Assembly: GCA_030248215.1 (NCBI GenBank)
Contig: JASANG010001088.1
Location: forward strand, 1-64,000
Reading direction: 5' to 3'
Length of the DNA: 64,000 bases
From: Enoplolaimus lenunculus
Taxonomy: Eukaryota; Nematoda; Enoplea; Enoplida; Thoracostomopsidae
The first letter of the stretch is position 1. Each line of letters begins with the position of its first letter. Below the pieces are notes generated by a model. It worked only from the letters and a program-made list of their open reading frames with translations. It searched no databases and was not told the DNA's origin. Shown here piece by piece: positions 23,646 to 33,623 of the stretch. Position numbers and translations under genes: made by a program.

Positions 23646-24425
23646 CTAAGAGCTTCCGCCAACAACAATTGTTTCATCATCAACGAACTCATAAGGTGGT
23701 ACTTCAAGGTTCAGTGGTGCTGGCCCTTTGCGAATGCGGCCTGAACCGTCGTAGTGTGAACCATGGCATGGGCAATACCAGCCGCCGTAATTCCCTTTGT
23801 TTGCAATTGGGATGCAACCAAGATGTGTGCACACGCCTATGACAATCAACCATTTCGGATCTTTAACTCGATCTGAATCTGGTTCAGGGTGTCGCAATGA
23901 TTCAACCGGAACCGCCATTTCCTTGTCGATGTCAGCTTGCGAACGATGTCGGACAAAAACTGGTGAACCACGCCATGTGAACAGCTTCGTTTCACCTTCA
24001 GCAATATCCGAAAGCTTAATTTCAGTGCTTCCAGCGGCGCGGACGTCTGCAGGGATATTTTTGTATGCAACAAGAGCACGAACGAATTGCTTCGCGTACA
24101 ACACATTAATGCCAATAAACATGCCGTACATTGCGTACGGATATATTTTTCGCAATGCTTCAGTATCCATCGTTGATTTGTTCGCGTTTAGCATTGAGTC
24201 CCGACGATACGAATCAAAATTTGGTGCAACATAATCCGTTGGGTGTGAGCCATGCTGTGTATAGTACGGATATTCATGAGGTGATGCTGTAGAAGACGAA
24301 GCTGGTGTTGACGACGGCGATCGTGAAGAACATAAACGAAGTGCACCAACTAAACGCGATGATGTATAACGATCGGCGCTTTTGCCGCAAATCCATGCCA
24401 GTCGGTACGTCGAAACACTGTTCAT
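23646..24425 (-). CDS. UQCRFS1: Cytochrome bc1 complex Rieske iron-sulfur protein, mitochondrial
   Basis: This single-exon gene encodes 259 residues. The protein carries the 2Fe-2S cluster of complex III and passes electrons from ubiquinol to cytochrome c1 in the inner mitochondrial membrane. Cluster-binding boxes are CTHLGC at 199-204 and CPCHGSHYDGSGR at 218-230: two Cys and two His ligands plus the disulfide pair. The N-terminal 45 or so residues are Ser/Arg/Ala-rich, as expected for a mitochondrial targeting sequence. A membrane anchor precedes the soluble domain at about 95-115 (YPYAMYGMFIGINVLYA). The C-terminus (GPAPLNLEVPPYEF, then VGGSS) matches the family. Length is normal. ATG at 24423-24425 is chosen because the presequence follows it directly. 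The tRNA-Thr-like gene lies about 200 bp downstream on the same strand. Confidence 0.97.
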   Translation of the reverse strand: MNSVSTYRLAWICGKSADRYTSSRLVGALRLCSSRSPSSTPASSSTASPHEYPYYTQHGSHPTDYVAPNFDSYRRDSMLNANKSTMDTEALRKIYPYAMYGMFIGINVLYAKQFVRALVAYKNIPADVRAAGSTEIKLSDIAEGETKLFTWRGSPVFVRHRSQADIDKEMAVPVESLRHPEPDSDRVKDPKWLIVIGVCTHLGCIPIANKGNYGGWYCPCHGSHYDGSGRIRKGPAPLNLEVPPYEFVDDETIVVGGSS

Positions 24426-25040
24426 GACTAGCGTGCCACTTGCAATACTACCATCTATGAAAATATATTTCCTGTTTGTGTGCGCTAAAACAAAACAAGC
24501 AGTTCACACGGTTTATATTTCAAAAAGGCTTCACCCATCAGATATATAACTTGTTAAGCGTTAATCTGTTAACGAAAACAACAATTCCGTCAGTTATATT
24601 ATAGACACTCATTAACTGTTGCATTTTTAAGATAGGTACCATACTAAGTAATTTCTCAATTCAAAATTATTTCTGAACTACTTTTGTTTAGTAGACGTTG
24701 TGCACTATTAGACTAACAAATATTCATTACTGGCAATCGGGTGACACAGAGAATCCCCACAGTGTACCTAGCAGCTTGATCGCCGTGTGGTATATACTAC
24801 CTTACTCATACATACTAAAACGATGAGTAAATATCAGAACGCAAAATATAACACTTCGTGATTTGAATTTTTTACGTTCTAATTTTTGGTTAAAACCTCA
24901 TGTGCAGTGCTTCGGCACAAAATTTTGAAATCGTACTCCAGTAAAATTTTTACCAAAGCATCCGGCAATTTCGGTACGAAGTTTCCGCAGCTTAGTGAAA
25001 AATGTATGTTTCAGTGCATTTACACGTCACTTTTTGGTAC
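24426..25040. other. Intergenic upstream of the Rieske gene
   Basis: No coding frame recognised. It should contain the Rieske 5' UTR and promoter; no clear core promoter element is visible. Confidence 0.4.
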
Positions 25041-25378
25041 AACTAGCTATATTTCGCTTTACCTCCAGCTCCGACAAATTTTGTTAACGTTTAATTGGGA
25101 ATAATGGTCGCTCTATCAATCCCATCAGAATGAATCCACAATAAACTTACTTTCAAGAAAGGTGGGGTGCAAATGGAGGTAAAAAATATCGTAGCCGGAG
25201 GTCAACAAAACTTGCCGGAGCCGTATGGAAGCCAGAGGTGCGGCGAAATAAGATTCCACAATAAACTTACTTTCAAGAAAGGTGGGGTGCAACTGGAGGT
25301 GAAAAATATCGTAGCCGGAGGTCAACAAAACTTGCTGGAGCCGTATGGAAGCCAGAGGTGCGGCGAAATAAGCTAGTT
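25041..25378. repeat. Inverted-repeat element with a 120-bp internal tandem duplication
   Basis: The left end (25041-25088) starts AACTAGCTATATTTCGC. The right end is its near inverse, GCGAAATAAGCTAGTT (25363-25378), with CTCCGACAAATTTTGTTAAC against GTCAACAAAACTTGCTGGAG just inside. Between them two copies of a 120-bp unit (about 25133-25252 and 25253-25372) differ at only a few positions. Because 120 is divisible by three, a 69-codon frame runs through both, but it has no recognisable domain. I read it as a small non-autonomous DNA element, not a gene. Confidence 0.6.
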
Positions 25379-25410
25379 CAAATGTTCGTTAATTTTAGTA
25401 GATATCTGCA

Positions 25411-25970
25411 ATGTGTACGAAACTTCGACAATTTTTCCTTAGAAAACGCACCAAACAGATAAACTTACTGAAACGATGTGAAATTTCAGAACCGAAAGTG
25501 TCGGCGCCTAAGGGAAAAATTATACCAGAACTGGAGCTTGAATTGCTTAATGAGCCACAACTTTGCTTGTACCCTGAAGAAAACCTGTAATCACAAACTT
25601 GGTCGACTCGATAATTCGTCGCCTACCAGTACGCATGTTTAAAATATTTGACTTTAGGCATTGTTCGGCGACGAATCGTCATCGACCTTAAAAAGTTTTA
25701 CAAAGAAATCATAACCACTGGCTTCACTTCGGATCCGACAAGTTTAGACTACTTACGGCACCTTGCAGCTCCGGTTACCCCCTGTCTTCATAATATAACA
25801 AATGGAAACATTCACTTACTAAGTTCACTTATAAAATTGCAAAAACTACTGTCATATTTATATTTTGTGTAAAATTTAGAGTATATGAGTTCAGTTGAGC
25901 TTGAACATATTTTATTTAAAATATCTGATTTCACTTCTAATGATGAACAACTTCGAGCCGCATTAAAATA
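25411..25970 (+). other. Possible small unrecognised gene (weak)
   Basis: Three open stretches lie close together on the plus strand: 25411-25590 (59 codons, basic then Glu/Leu-rich, includes IIPELELELLNEPQLCLYPEE), about 25615-25871 (RRRIVIDLKKFYKEIITTG, LDYLRHLAAPVTPC) and about 25879-25970 (SSVELEHILFKISDF, then DEQLRAALK and a stop), the last preceded by AAATTTAG. They look more protein-like than their surroundings, but I could not join them with consistent splice phases and recognise no family. They may be a small multi-exon gene or chance. Confidence 0.2.
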
Positions 25971-26858
25971 ACGCATTATCTAAAATCTTTCCGCTCTTGA
26001 ATTCGGACAAAAAATAATATTTCATAACACTGATAACACAGTTTACTAATTGCATAACAAACAAATAAAAGATCTTAAGAAACACAAGTGGGTACCATTC
26101 AAGGTTAGTCAATGCTGTTCTGTTTTCTTTAAAAATTGAGTTTGAACATTCAATACAAAATATTTAACATTCAAGGTATCATTCATGTGTCCTTATATTA
26201 CCTTCACAATACTGAACTATGTAGCTGGTTTGGCAAGAAAGCTGGTGTAGGTGTAAATTACCATTCTCCAAAAGCACTATTCTAAACTTTAAATCGTAAG
26301 CACTTCAGGTGTTAGGTTTGGATTTAGAATCGTTATAATGCTGTGTTCGGTGAATTATGTCAAATTGTCTTGGCGCACTTCAACAAAATGCTGTACAAAA
26401 TCAGATTCCGCAAATTTAAAAGTAACGTGAAGTCGTAAATCAACACGGTAAGATAAAAAGGATTCCACAAAACGCCTAACCAAAAAGATGTGACAGTAAT
26501 TCTGTTGCTTTGAAAGCAGCTGCAAGCCTAAACACCGATAACGCAATTTTAAACAAGAGTTTTTACCATTCTAATCACACAAACCATCTTTACAACAAAG
26601 TGAAATTTTCCATTTAAAAACTAAGATTAAAAGGTCTACCTCTGAAGTGTATTCAACCTTTTAAATTTACTATGTTTAAGCATGAGACATTTGTTGTAAA
26701 TTTTGAAGACAAAATAACAACACAAAACCAATTCCTGAAAAACTAAACAAAACTATGTAACATTACATATTGTACGTTTATCACGTATTTTTCATGAACG
26801 AAAGCAACATGTTCTGAGACATTAGAAACACTTACACGTAAGGTATATAACATAAATC
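25971..26858. other. Intergenic, no gene seen
   Basis: AT-rich with only short open frames of no recognisable character. It lies downstream of PHAX, so part of it is probably PHAX 3' UTR. Confidence 0.4.
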
Positions 26859-29387
26859 TCAAGCATCAATTAAATCAATAATTGGCTCGTCGCCTAAACA
26901 TATAATGCTGCTCGGATGATCTTCAGTTTCGCTATGAATATCTTCTGCATTAATTGCCACGTCAGTTTCCATCTTCGAATTAAATGATATGTTGCCGCTA
27001 GTTGTGTTTTCGTTTTCTGCCAACCCAATGTCGGTGTCCAGCGTCGTTTCCACATTGCATAAAACATCACTGGGTACTACATTTGAGCCACCATTCGAAG
27101 AAAACGTCTTTGAAATAGCGGTGTTCTGTTTATCTGGTTTACTGTTGCTGAATGTCTTATAGCTTACACTAGTATTTTGTATAGCGCTACTATTCAATGA
27201 ACCACTGCCTGTAATAAATGTGTGTTCTGCTTCAACTATTGCACCCTTACTATCGTTTCCAGAAGTATCCATTTGCTGTTCGTTGGTACAAACAGAGGGC
27301 ACTGAAACGTTACTTACCTGAGTTGCTGCTGCTGTTGCAAGGTTATTTTTTAGTCGAAATTCACAGGCTTCTGTAATATTCTTTAACCGCTGTCGTCGTT
27401 TTTTATTCCTACTACGAACCATTTCATGATACTCTTGCCTATCGCGTGCTAAAGCAGCTTCAACGCCAGCTAATACGGTATCATACGTATCGTCACGGCA
27501 TATTTGAATAAAAACTCCCCCCGGTGTTCGTCTCCGCTCGCCTGTTACAGTCATTAGTCCACCAGACTGTTCGATAGCTACAGTTTTTTGATAAAACCGA
27601 TAGGTCCGTTCAGTTCCAATAGCTTTAATGATTTCTGCAATTAATTTGTCTTTAGGTTCACGAAGTGCTGATATAACAGCGGCTGTTAAGGCTTCGATTG
27701 ACAAATCGGCTTCAAGCTCAGGAAATTTCATCTGGTCGTCGACTGGCGAATTGGGTGGTACTCCACATGTTTCAGGACGGACAAGATTACCTGTGCGAAG
27801 GCGTTTTCTAAACTTTTTGCTACTGGTAGTATTTCGATTGGAGGTGGAAACTTCGTCAAGTCTCATTTGACACCGATTATATGACGACAAATTGTAGCTG
27901 TTGCTTGCACTGGGATTGAATTTTCGTTCTGTGTCATCTGGATTGTAAGTGTTGTTCGATAAAAAATCATCCATTTGACCGTCTCGTTTATTATGATACA
28001 TCTCAAGCTCAGCATCAAGTTGATGCAAGAGTTCAGTGTCGCCACTGTCATAATGCGCTCTTGATGATGAATTATTTTCTCCATTGCGATGGTTGTTTTT
28101 CAATGATGCTTTTTTAATGTCCGCCAATGATTCCACATAGTTTTCTTCAGTAAGTTTGGCATCCAACCCGGTTATTCTGAACATTATAAGATATAAATAG
28201 ATTGATATTTAAAGCAAAGTGTAATTTAAACCGTTTCTTTGCATAGGATTAATTTGCAGCTGTTATTCGTTCGTTGAATTGATTTTATTTCTAGAGCCAA
28301 ATTTCCTAGTAGCCTGTTCAACACCGGTAAAACCATTGTACTACAAAACTGCTCTGTATACTACATTAGCTTAGCACTGATTATACATATTCTTATGAGC
28401 AATGCTAACAACGCAAAACAATCCAGTAGCAAGCTTTAGAAAGCAAGGTGCGAACGGACACCAAAAATACAGTCATATACTATCCGATTGGAACCGGGTT
28501 TTACGTAGGGATTAACATCTTGATGCGATTGCTTTTTTGGGCAAGTCAAGACATTCAAGTTTTGTTGTTAACAATTAATTCTAAAGCAGTAAATATACTT
28601 TTTTGCGACTCAAATGACTGAAGCAGTGCACAGGTTCTGAAACCATATATACGGTTAATAACCGATTCCGGAATAAATCAACTATCCGGACTATATCGCG
28701 TACTTAACGAGATGAACATGAATAAACATTCACATTTTGCTGTTATCATATATGTACGTACGTATTTCTTGGAATTAAAACTATAAAATTTTTACACTTA
28801 AAGTGAAAAGAAAAATTAAAACCAATGGTTACGAATTTTAATTCCATAAACACGCTTAGCATGAATCAATACTTCGAACGGCACACATCATTTAAGTGCA
28901 TTTATATTCAAACGCGATACGCAGATTAACATCTGGTTCCTGTAACCAGGCTCTGATTCCCGTATCTGATAAAATAAATACCTATTGATTCGAATCCTGT
29001 TTGTAAATACGTACGTACATACCGATCAAAAGATTCAGCTAGTTCGCGATTGAGCAACAAGTTTGACCAGACGTTGTTCGTTGGTCGCTTGGATTTGATT
29101 TGTTTACCAGCGGCAGACGGATGCTGCGTTGTGTCCCAGTCATCATCTACAGTTATATCACTAATTTCGCCATCTTCTAAACATTGATGGGCATGCTGAA
29201 CGGTAGGTTTTTCACCTGCGAAGCGTTGTTTTCCTGTCATGGATGACACCGCAATGGCCCTGTCATTTTTAGTTGTTACATTTCTTAGCCGTGGATGTTT
29301 TGCTCTAGATAAATGTTTATTACTTTCAGAGTCCGAATCAGAATCACTTGAACTGACGAGTGCTTGCAAGCGACCGTTGGCAATCAT
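26859..29387 (-). CDS. PHAX: Phosphorylated adapter RNA export protein (PHAX), 2 exons
   Basis: PHAX binds capped U snRNA precursors together with the cap-binding complex and recruits exportin-1 for nuclear export. Exon 1 is 29023-29387 and exon 2 is 26859-28176. The donor CG|GTATGT and acceptor TTCAG|AATAACC join in phase to give 560 residues. Evidence: exon 1 has a Ser/Asp-rich acidic start (SSSDSDSDSES) and the PHAX motif NNVWSNLLLNRELAESF. Exon 2 holds the RNA-binding domain at about residues 280-355, with EPKDKLIAEIIKAIGTER, EQSGGLMTVTGERRRTPGGV and a basic NKKRRQRLKN segment after it. The C-terminal third is Ser/Asn-rich and ends in a short acidic and hydrophobic tail, CLGDEPIIDLIDA. 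It is longer than human PHAX (394 residues), mainly through low-complexity insertions. The 846-bp intron holds no recognised gene. Confidence 0.93.
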
Positions 29388-30518
29388 GGATTTTACAGTA
29401 TATATTTACGTATATAGGTTACAGATATCGCGTTAAAACGTTATATTTATATAAGAATTTATATGCAAAAAATAAGAGTGATTGATCACTCTGTTATAAA
29501 AGCACCAGCATATCTGATTTTGCGTAGAAAAAATGTATAAGCACACTTTGCGTTTGCGCACTAACCTACTTTACATTGAAATTGCTGTCACAGTTGATAT
29601 ATTTGAAGTTTTTACGCTTACTCAGTTTGCCAACTACTATAAATGGCAGGGTTGTTTTGTTCCGGAAAAAAGAATTTTTTCCATTTTTTTCCGGAAAAAA
29701 TGCGAACCAATTAAGAATGGTCCCGGGCAGGGATGGCCTACGGTCTCGGCACCCGTTACCTGGACATAATCTGATGCCGAGGTCCATGGATGGGAGTCTC
29801 TGACTCGGCAAATCTCTGTACTTGGCAGGTCTTGGTTTTTTAGTCTACTCGCTGGTTTGGAACAGAAACAAGAAGTCGAGGATTCAGCAACTGTATGGAT
29901 GTATTGTTCAAATACTACATAAGCGTTGTGTGAACGATGAATAAAATTTCTCTGTGAAACTACGAATTTTCATAGTTACGCGTGTCCTACCCTACACCCA
30001 CATGCCGCCGGTATATAACTCGCGAAACTGCGTTCTTTCATCGGCACAGGGAGTCATCTGTGCGCCCCCTTCCTCCCAGCGAGTCAATTTTTCCCTCACT
30101 GAGTTTGTTGATGTATCATTCCTTGCAATTCACCACTTGGACCCGCCTGCCGTTCAATCCGCATTCGTACACGACCGTCCCTTTCTTTCCAATGTCTGAC
30201 GCGCCTTAAATCCACAACCGGTATCAAAATTATTTTCATCAACGTTTGATTCCACTTTCGACCAGTCCGTTACCCCTATGGTGATACGGTCTGCATATAT
30301 ACCTTACCCGTCCATTTATCCGTGCCATTTCACGTTTATAAAGTTTCAACACAAAAGCCGGTAGATCTAACTAAATTACCCACAAAATATATATGCCGGC
30401 ACTTGTTCTTTTATTATTCGTCTTACCGTCGTCCATACGACATATTACAAGACTCTGTTTGTATAAGTGGCCCAATAACATCTACTTTCATTATATGCAA
30501 TGGCGATGGCGTTTAGTA
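29388..30518. other. Upstream of PHAX, no gene recognised
   Basis: Positions 29640-29700 contain paired TTCCGGAAAAAA words. A solitary hAT-like end, CAGGGATGGCCTACGGTCTC, starts at 29728. Positions 29990-30210 are less AT-rich and hold CGCCGGTATATAACTCGCG, a TATA-like context on the plus strand, followed by about 180 bases with no long frame. I could not tell whether this is a promoter, a small RNA gene or part of an old element. Confidence 0.35.
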
Positions 30519-30920
30519 CTGGGCAGTCTTGACTAAAACCCGAGACCGAGACCTGACTACCGAGACCATCCAAGAAAAGTCTCAGTCTTGGTCAACTTTT
30601 GGTCATTACCGAAAAAATTAAAGTATATATAAAATAAACTTTTTCTAATGCTTTTTTCGTAGTTTTTTTGTACTTTTTGTAGTTTCTTTGTAGGTACGTT
30701 TCATATCTTTTTCTGTTTTTTTTCAGAATATTTGGTTAACGATGAAATTTCATAATTTCACAGAAAAGTTTTATTCGTCCGCCATCACTCACTTCAACAA
30801 TATAGCCATACATTTGCTGAATCAACGACTTCTGATAACGATTCCAAACCACCGAGACTCAAAAAGCGAGACCGAGACCTGCCAAATTCCGAGACTGGGA
30901 GAAGCAGACTCCCAACCCTG
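30519..30920. mobile_element. hAT-like MITE, GAGACCGAGACC family, copy 1
   Basis: The element shares its whole length with 50287-50711: GAGACCGAGACCTG near the left end, GAAAAGTCTCrGTC, a T-rich middle, TTTATAATTTCACAG-like text, CATCACTyACTTCAACAATA and CCAAACCACCGrGA, then GAGACCTGCCAAAT near the right. The right end is CCCTG, as in hAT-like elements. The left end is decayed, no target duplication is evident, and there is no transposase frame. Confidence 0.6.
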
Positions 30921-30939
30921 CTAGTGGCTAAATCGGTTG

Positions 30940-31335
30940 TTACGGACCGCGTCTGCTCGCGCTCACTTATATCTGGCATATAAGACACATCTTTCAATAC
31001 ATTCCTGAAGGAAGCCATCAACCTGGGCAGACGAGAGCGAAGAATCCTGGTCCAACTCAGATGCGAGGAGAAGTCACCCATTCCGAACTGGTATCTACAC
31101 CACATCAGAAAGTCTCCTTCGCCAAGATGCCAGATTTGTAATCACGAGAACGACGACCTGAAGCATGCTCTCTGGGAATGCCCGATTGGAGATTCCTTTC
31201 GACAGATACCTACCACATGAACCGTCGGAAGATGTGCTATACGAACAACCTGCCAATGTCATCCGATTCCTACGCGCATGCTCCAGAATCAATGTCAGTG
31301 CAATATTACAATGAGCACGATATCCAGTCAAAAAT
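30940..31335 (+). pseudogene. 3' end of a non-LTR retrotransposon (LINE) ORF2
   Basis: One frame from about 31052 reads RCQICNHENDDLKHALWECP, the CCHC motif that closes many LINE reverse-transcriptase ORFs, preceded by PNWYLHHIRKSPSP. From about 31195 a second frame continues as FDRYLPHEPSEDVLYEQPAN and FLRACSRIN before a stop, so at least one frameshift separates the two. The upstream part lacks the polymerase domain, which is the usual 5' truncation. The clade is probably Jockey, R1 or I-like, but the piece is too short to place. The remnant runs into the composite repeat at 31341. Confidence 0.7.
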
Positions 31336-31340
31336 CAGTG

Positions 31341-32061
31341 GACGGTCAAAGGACGACCTTGTTCAAAATTGGGGCATGTAAGCTTGTAGCCACGCTTGTC
31401 CGTTATGTACATTGCATTGTAATATGCTAAGATCGTCTACCTGACACGAGAAGGTCGCTAGTTTTAATAGTTCTAAACCACCGTAAACCGTTTTTCCAGC
31501 TGCTTAGTTAAAAAGGTCTGAAGTCCGGGTTCCTACCTAGACTGACATGAAGGCCACGCCGTGAGCGCAATGATAAATTGCCGCGCAATAAACACGGCAT
31601 CTAGTCGGAAATAGTGTGGACGGTCAAGGGACGACCTTGTACAAAATTGGAGCATGTAAGCATGTGAGACATGCCTGTGCGTAATGTGCACATGCAATAT
31701 AGTGCAGTGCATTGTAGTATGCTTGCCGGCATTATACGGCGACATAGTCAGCGACAGAAGCAGTTTGAAAGTCGGCCTAAGAGGTGCAGTGGTAACAGCG
31801 TCTGTCTGACACGCAGAAGGTCGCATACAGTCGACGATACAAGCAGTCGGACGAGCGGTCTGTGTGGCGCATGAAAAGAGCCCACACCAAACGTTTGAAA
31901 CCAACCGTAACCCGCTTTTCCAGTTACTTAGTTGAAAAGGTTTGAAGTCCCGGCTCTTACCTAGACTAAATGGGGGCCACCTCGTGAGCGCATGCAATAT
32001 AGTGCAGTGCATTGTAGTATGCTTGCCGGCAGCGTACGGTCGACATATAGTCTACGATAGA
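31341..32061 (+). repeat. Composite repeat array with tRNA-Val-like head (SINE-like)
   Basis: Related segments recur. Words at 31341-31370 (GGACGGTCAAAGGACG) recur at 31618-31648; TGCATTGTAgTATGCTTGCCGGC recurs at 31710-31732 and 32010-32032; and CCGTAAmCCGcTTTTCCAG..CTTAGTT..AAAAGGT recurs at 31490-31520 and 31905-31940. Positions 31776-31830 read like a tRNA head, with GTGCAGTGGTAACAGCG as A box and CTGTCTGACACGCAG as an anticodon arm of tRNA-Val(GAC) type. Another copy lies inverted at 43683-43965. The order LINE tail, tRNA-like head, then shared tail suggests a SINE dependent on the adjacent LINE, but that is inference. The last partial copy stops ten bases before the 5' LTR. Confidence 0.6.
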
Positions 32062-32071
32062 AGCAACTGGA

Positions 32072-32794
32072 TGTGAGCGGTTGCTACCGCTGATGCCTAA
32101 GCGGTAAAGACATAACCGTGTAAGGAAACTATGAAATATAGACGGGTAATGACATACCCGTGGACTTAGAATATTTTCCGGATAATTACCTCAGCAGACA
32201 AAAACTGGTTTTCCTCTTTGAGAGGAAAATCTGGAAAAGTAAAAGAGATAATATTTTCCGTCTGGATTAAGAACCAGCTTTAAGGAAAATTATTGTAAGA
32301 GCAAAATAGCTGGTATTTTGCTCAGAAGAACCTGTTTGATTCTAGATTTGAGTTTTGTGCAAATTGTTGTTTTGTGAATGCAATTCAGTCTGTAGTTTTG
32401 TCTTGTTCTATGTGGTGACAATTTTCCGGGAAATTGGAATGAATTTTAATTGTTTTCAAATTGTTTGCTTTACGCAGCATTAATGCTGCTTTAGTTTCTT
32501 TTTGGAATTTGGATTTAATTTCCACTTAGTTTTCTATTTAGTTTTCAATCATGAGTATTGAAAACTAATCGTGTTGGTATTTGTAAGTTGCATTCTTACT
32601 TGTTCGTATTAATATGTTATCTTACTTGTTATTAAAGCTTAACCCTAGTCTTGTTTATTAGCGAGTTCGACGGGCTTCTGAGTGCTAAATCGGAGATCGA
32701 AACCCCTGTTAAGGCTGGAATTGGATGAACTCGCCCAGTCCCCTAACAACCTTAATATTTATACCCCAGTCTATTAATATATACCTGGTTCACA
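32072..32794 (+). repeat. 5' long terminal repeat
   Basis: 723 bp, starting TGTGAGCGGTTGCTACCGC and ending ATACCTGGTTCACA. It is about 97% identical to 41264-41985, with about 20 substitutions and three one-base length differences. Near its 3' end are TTATTAAAGCTTAACCC, a possible polyadenylation region, and the CGAGTTCGACGGGC..GGAGATCG stretch, both conserved in the two LTRs. Confidence 0.93.
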
Positions 32795-32809
32795 TGGTGA
32801 CCACGATGG
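32795..32809 (+). other. Probable tRNA primer-binding site
   Basis: TGGTGACCACGATGG follows the 5' LTR directly. Beginning with TGG is the rule for primer-binding sites, which pair with the CCA end of a host tRNA. The tRNA was not identified. Confidence 0.55.
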
Positions 32810-33623
32810 TCTCCGAAAAGTCCGAATTTTTTTAGTTATAGGTAACTGTGTCAAGTTGGATAGCGATTTCAGAAGATACTTACATAATCCTGACAATCTT
32901 ATACCAATTCGACAACCTACAGGCCTATCGCTGTATTTGTCTGGTACTTTTCTTATCACAGATACAGCGAATCTTAGTGCTATCACAGGCTTACTATTAC
33001 AATTATATCGTACACAGCTATCACAGGTGATTATTATCACAACTTTTTATCACAGTGGAAGGTGCACATTCGGGATATTAGCACGAAAAATCATTGTGTA
33101 AAAAGATAGATAACCGGTTTGTGCACATATCACAGCTAGGCGTATCACATAAATATCACAATTAAATAACTATCGAAAACAACAAACTAGTTGTGTGTAT
33201 GATAAACACATACACATATGTACAAATATTATCGTAAGATTTTGGGTGTTAATATTTACAACGGGAATATATACACCTACGATAGTGTTGTGATAAATTG
33301 TGCGTGTGAAACGAGTTTGTTATTGGCGACATATATATGTAAAAGGTCGATTTTATGTTATTTACGCAAATTTGTTCTGATGAGCGGCGTATTAAAATGT
33401 CGGCTGATATTAAAGTGGCAAGTAGAGATGTTACGTTGTGTTATATTATGCAAAGTTCGACACGAGAATTTGGACTTAAAAGTTCAAATAAATGTTTATA
33501 GAATTTTGAATTTTAAATTCAAAATTTTTGTTTCCTTAGCTAGAACGTTGGCATTTTGGTTTTACAAATTTGCGGTTAAGAGTATATTCCCTAGTTCAAT
33601 TGGGCACAACTCATACCTAGAAT
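32810..33623 (+). promoter_or_regulatory. Retroelement leader with repeated TATCACA words
   Basis: This is the stretch between the primer-binding site and the gag ATG. Between about 32955 and 33165 the word ATCACA recurs at least eight times, often as TATCACAG or TATCACAA, with irregular spacing. Leaders of LTR elements normally hold the RNA packaging and dimerisation signals; a link between this repeat and packaging is my inference. A 171-codon frame at 33218-33733 overlaps the gag start and shows no recognisable domain. Confidence 0.4.

Noticed and set aside
23797-24234. 145-codon plus-strand frame
   Set aside because: It is the antisense shadow of the Rieske coding region.
31095-31331. 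78-codon minus-strand frame
   Set aside because: Antisense of the LINE CCHC terminus, which is the recognisable reading.
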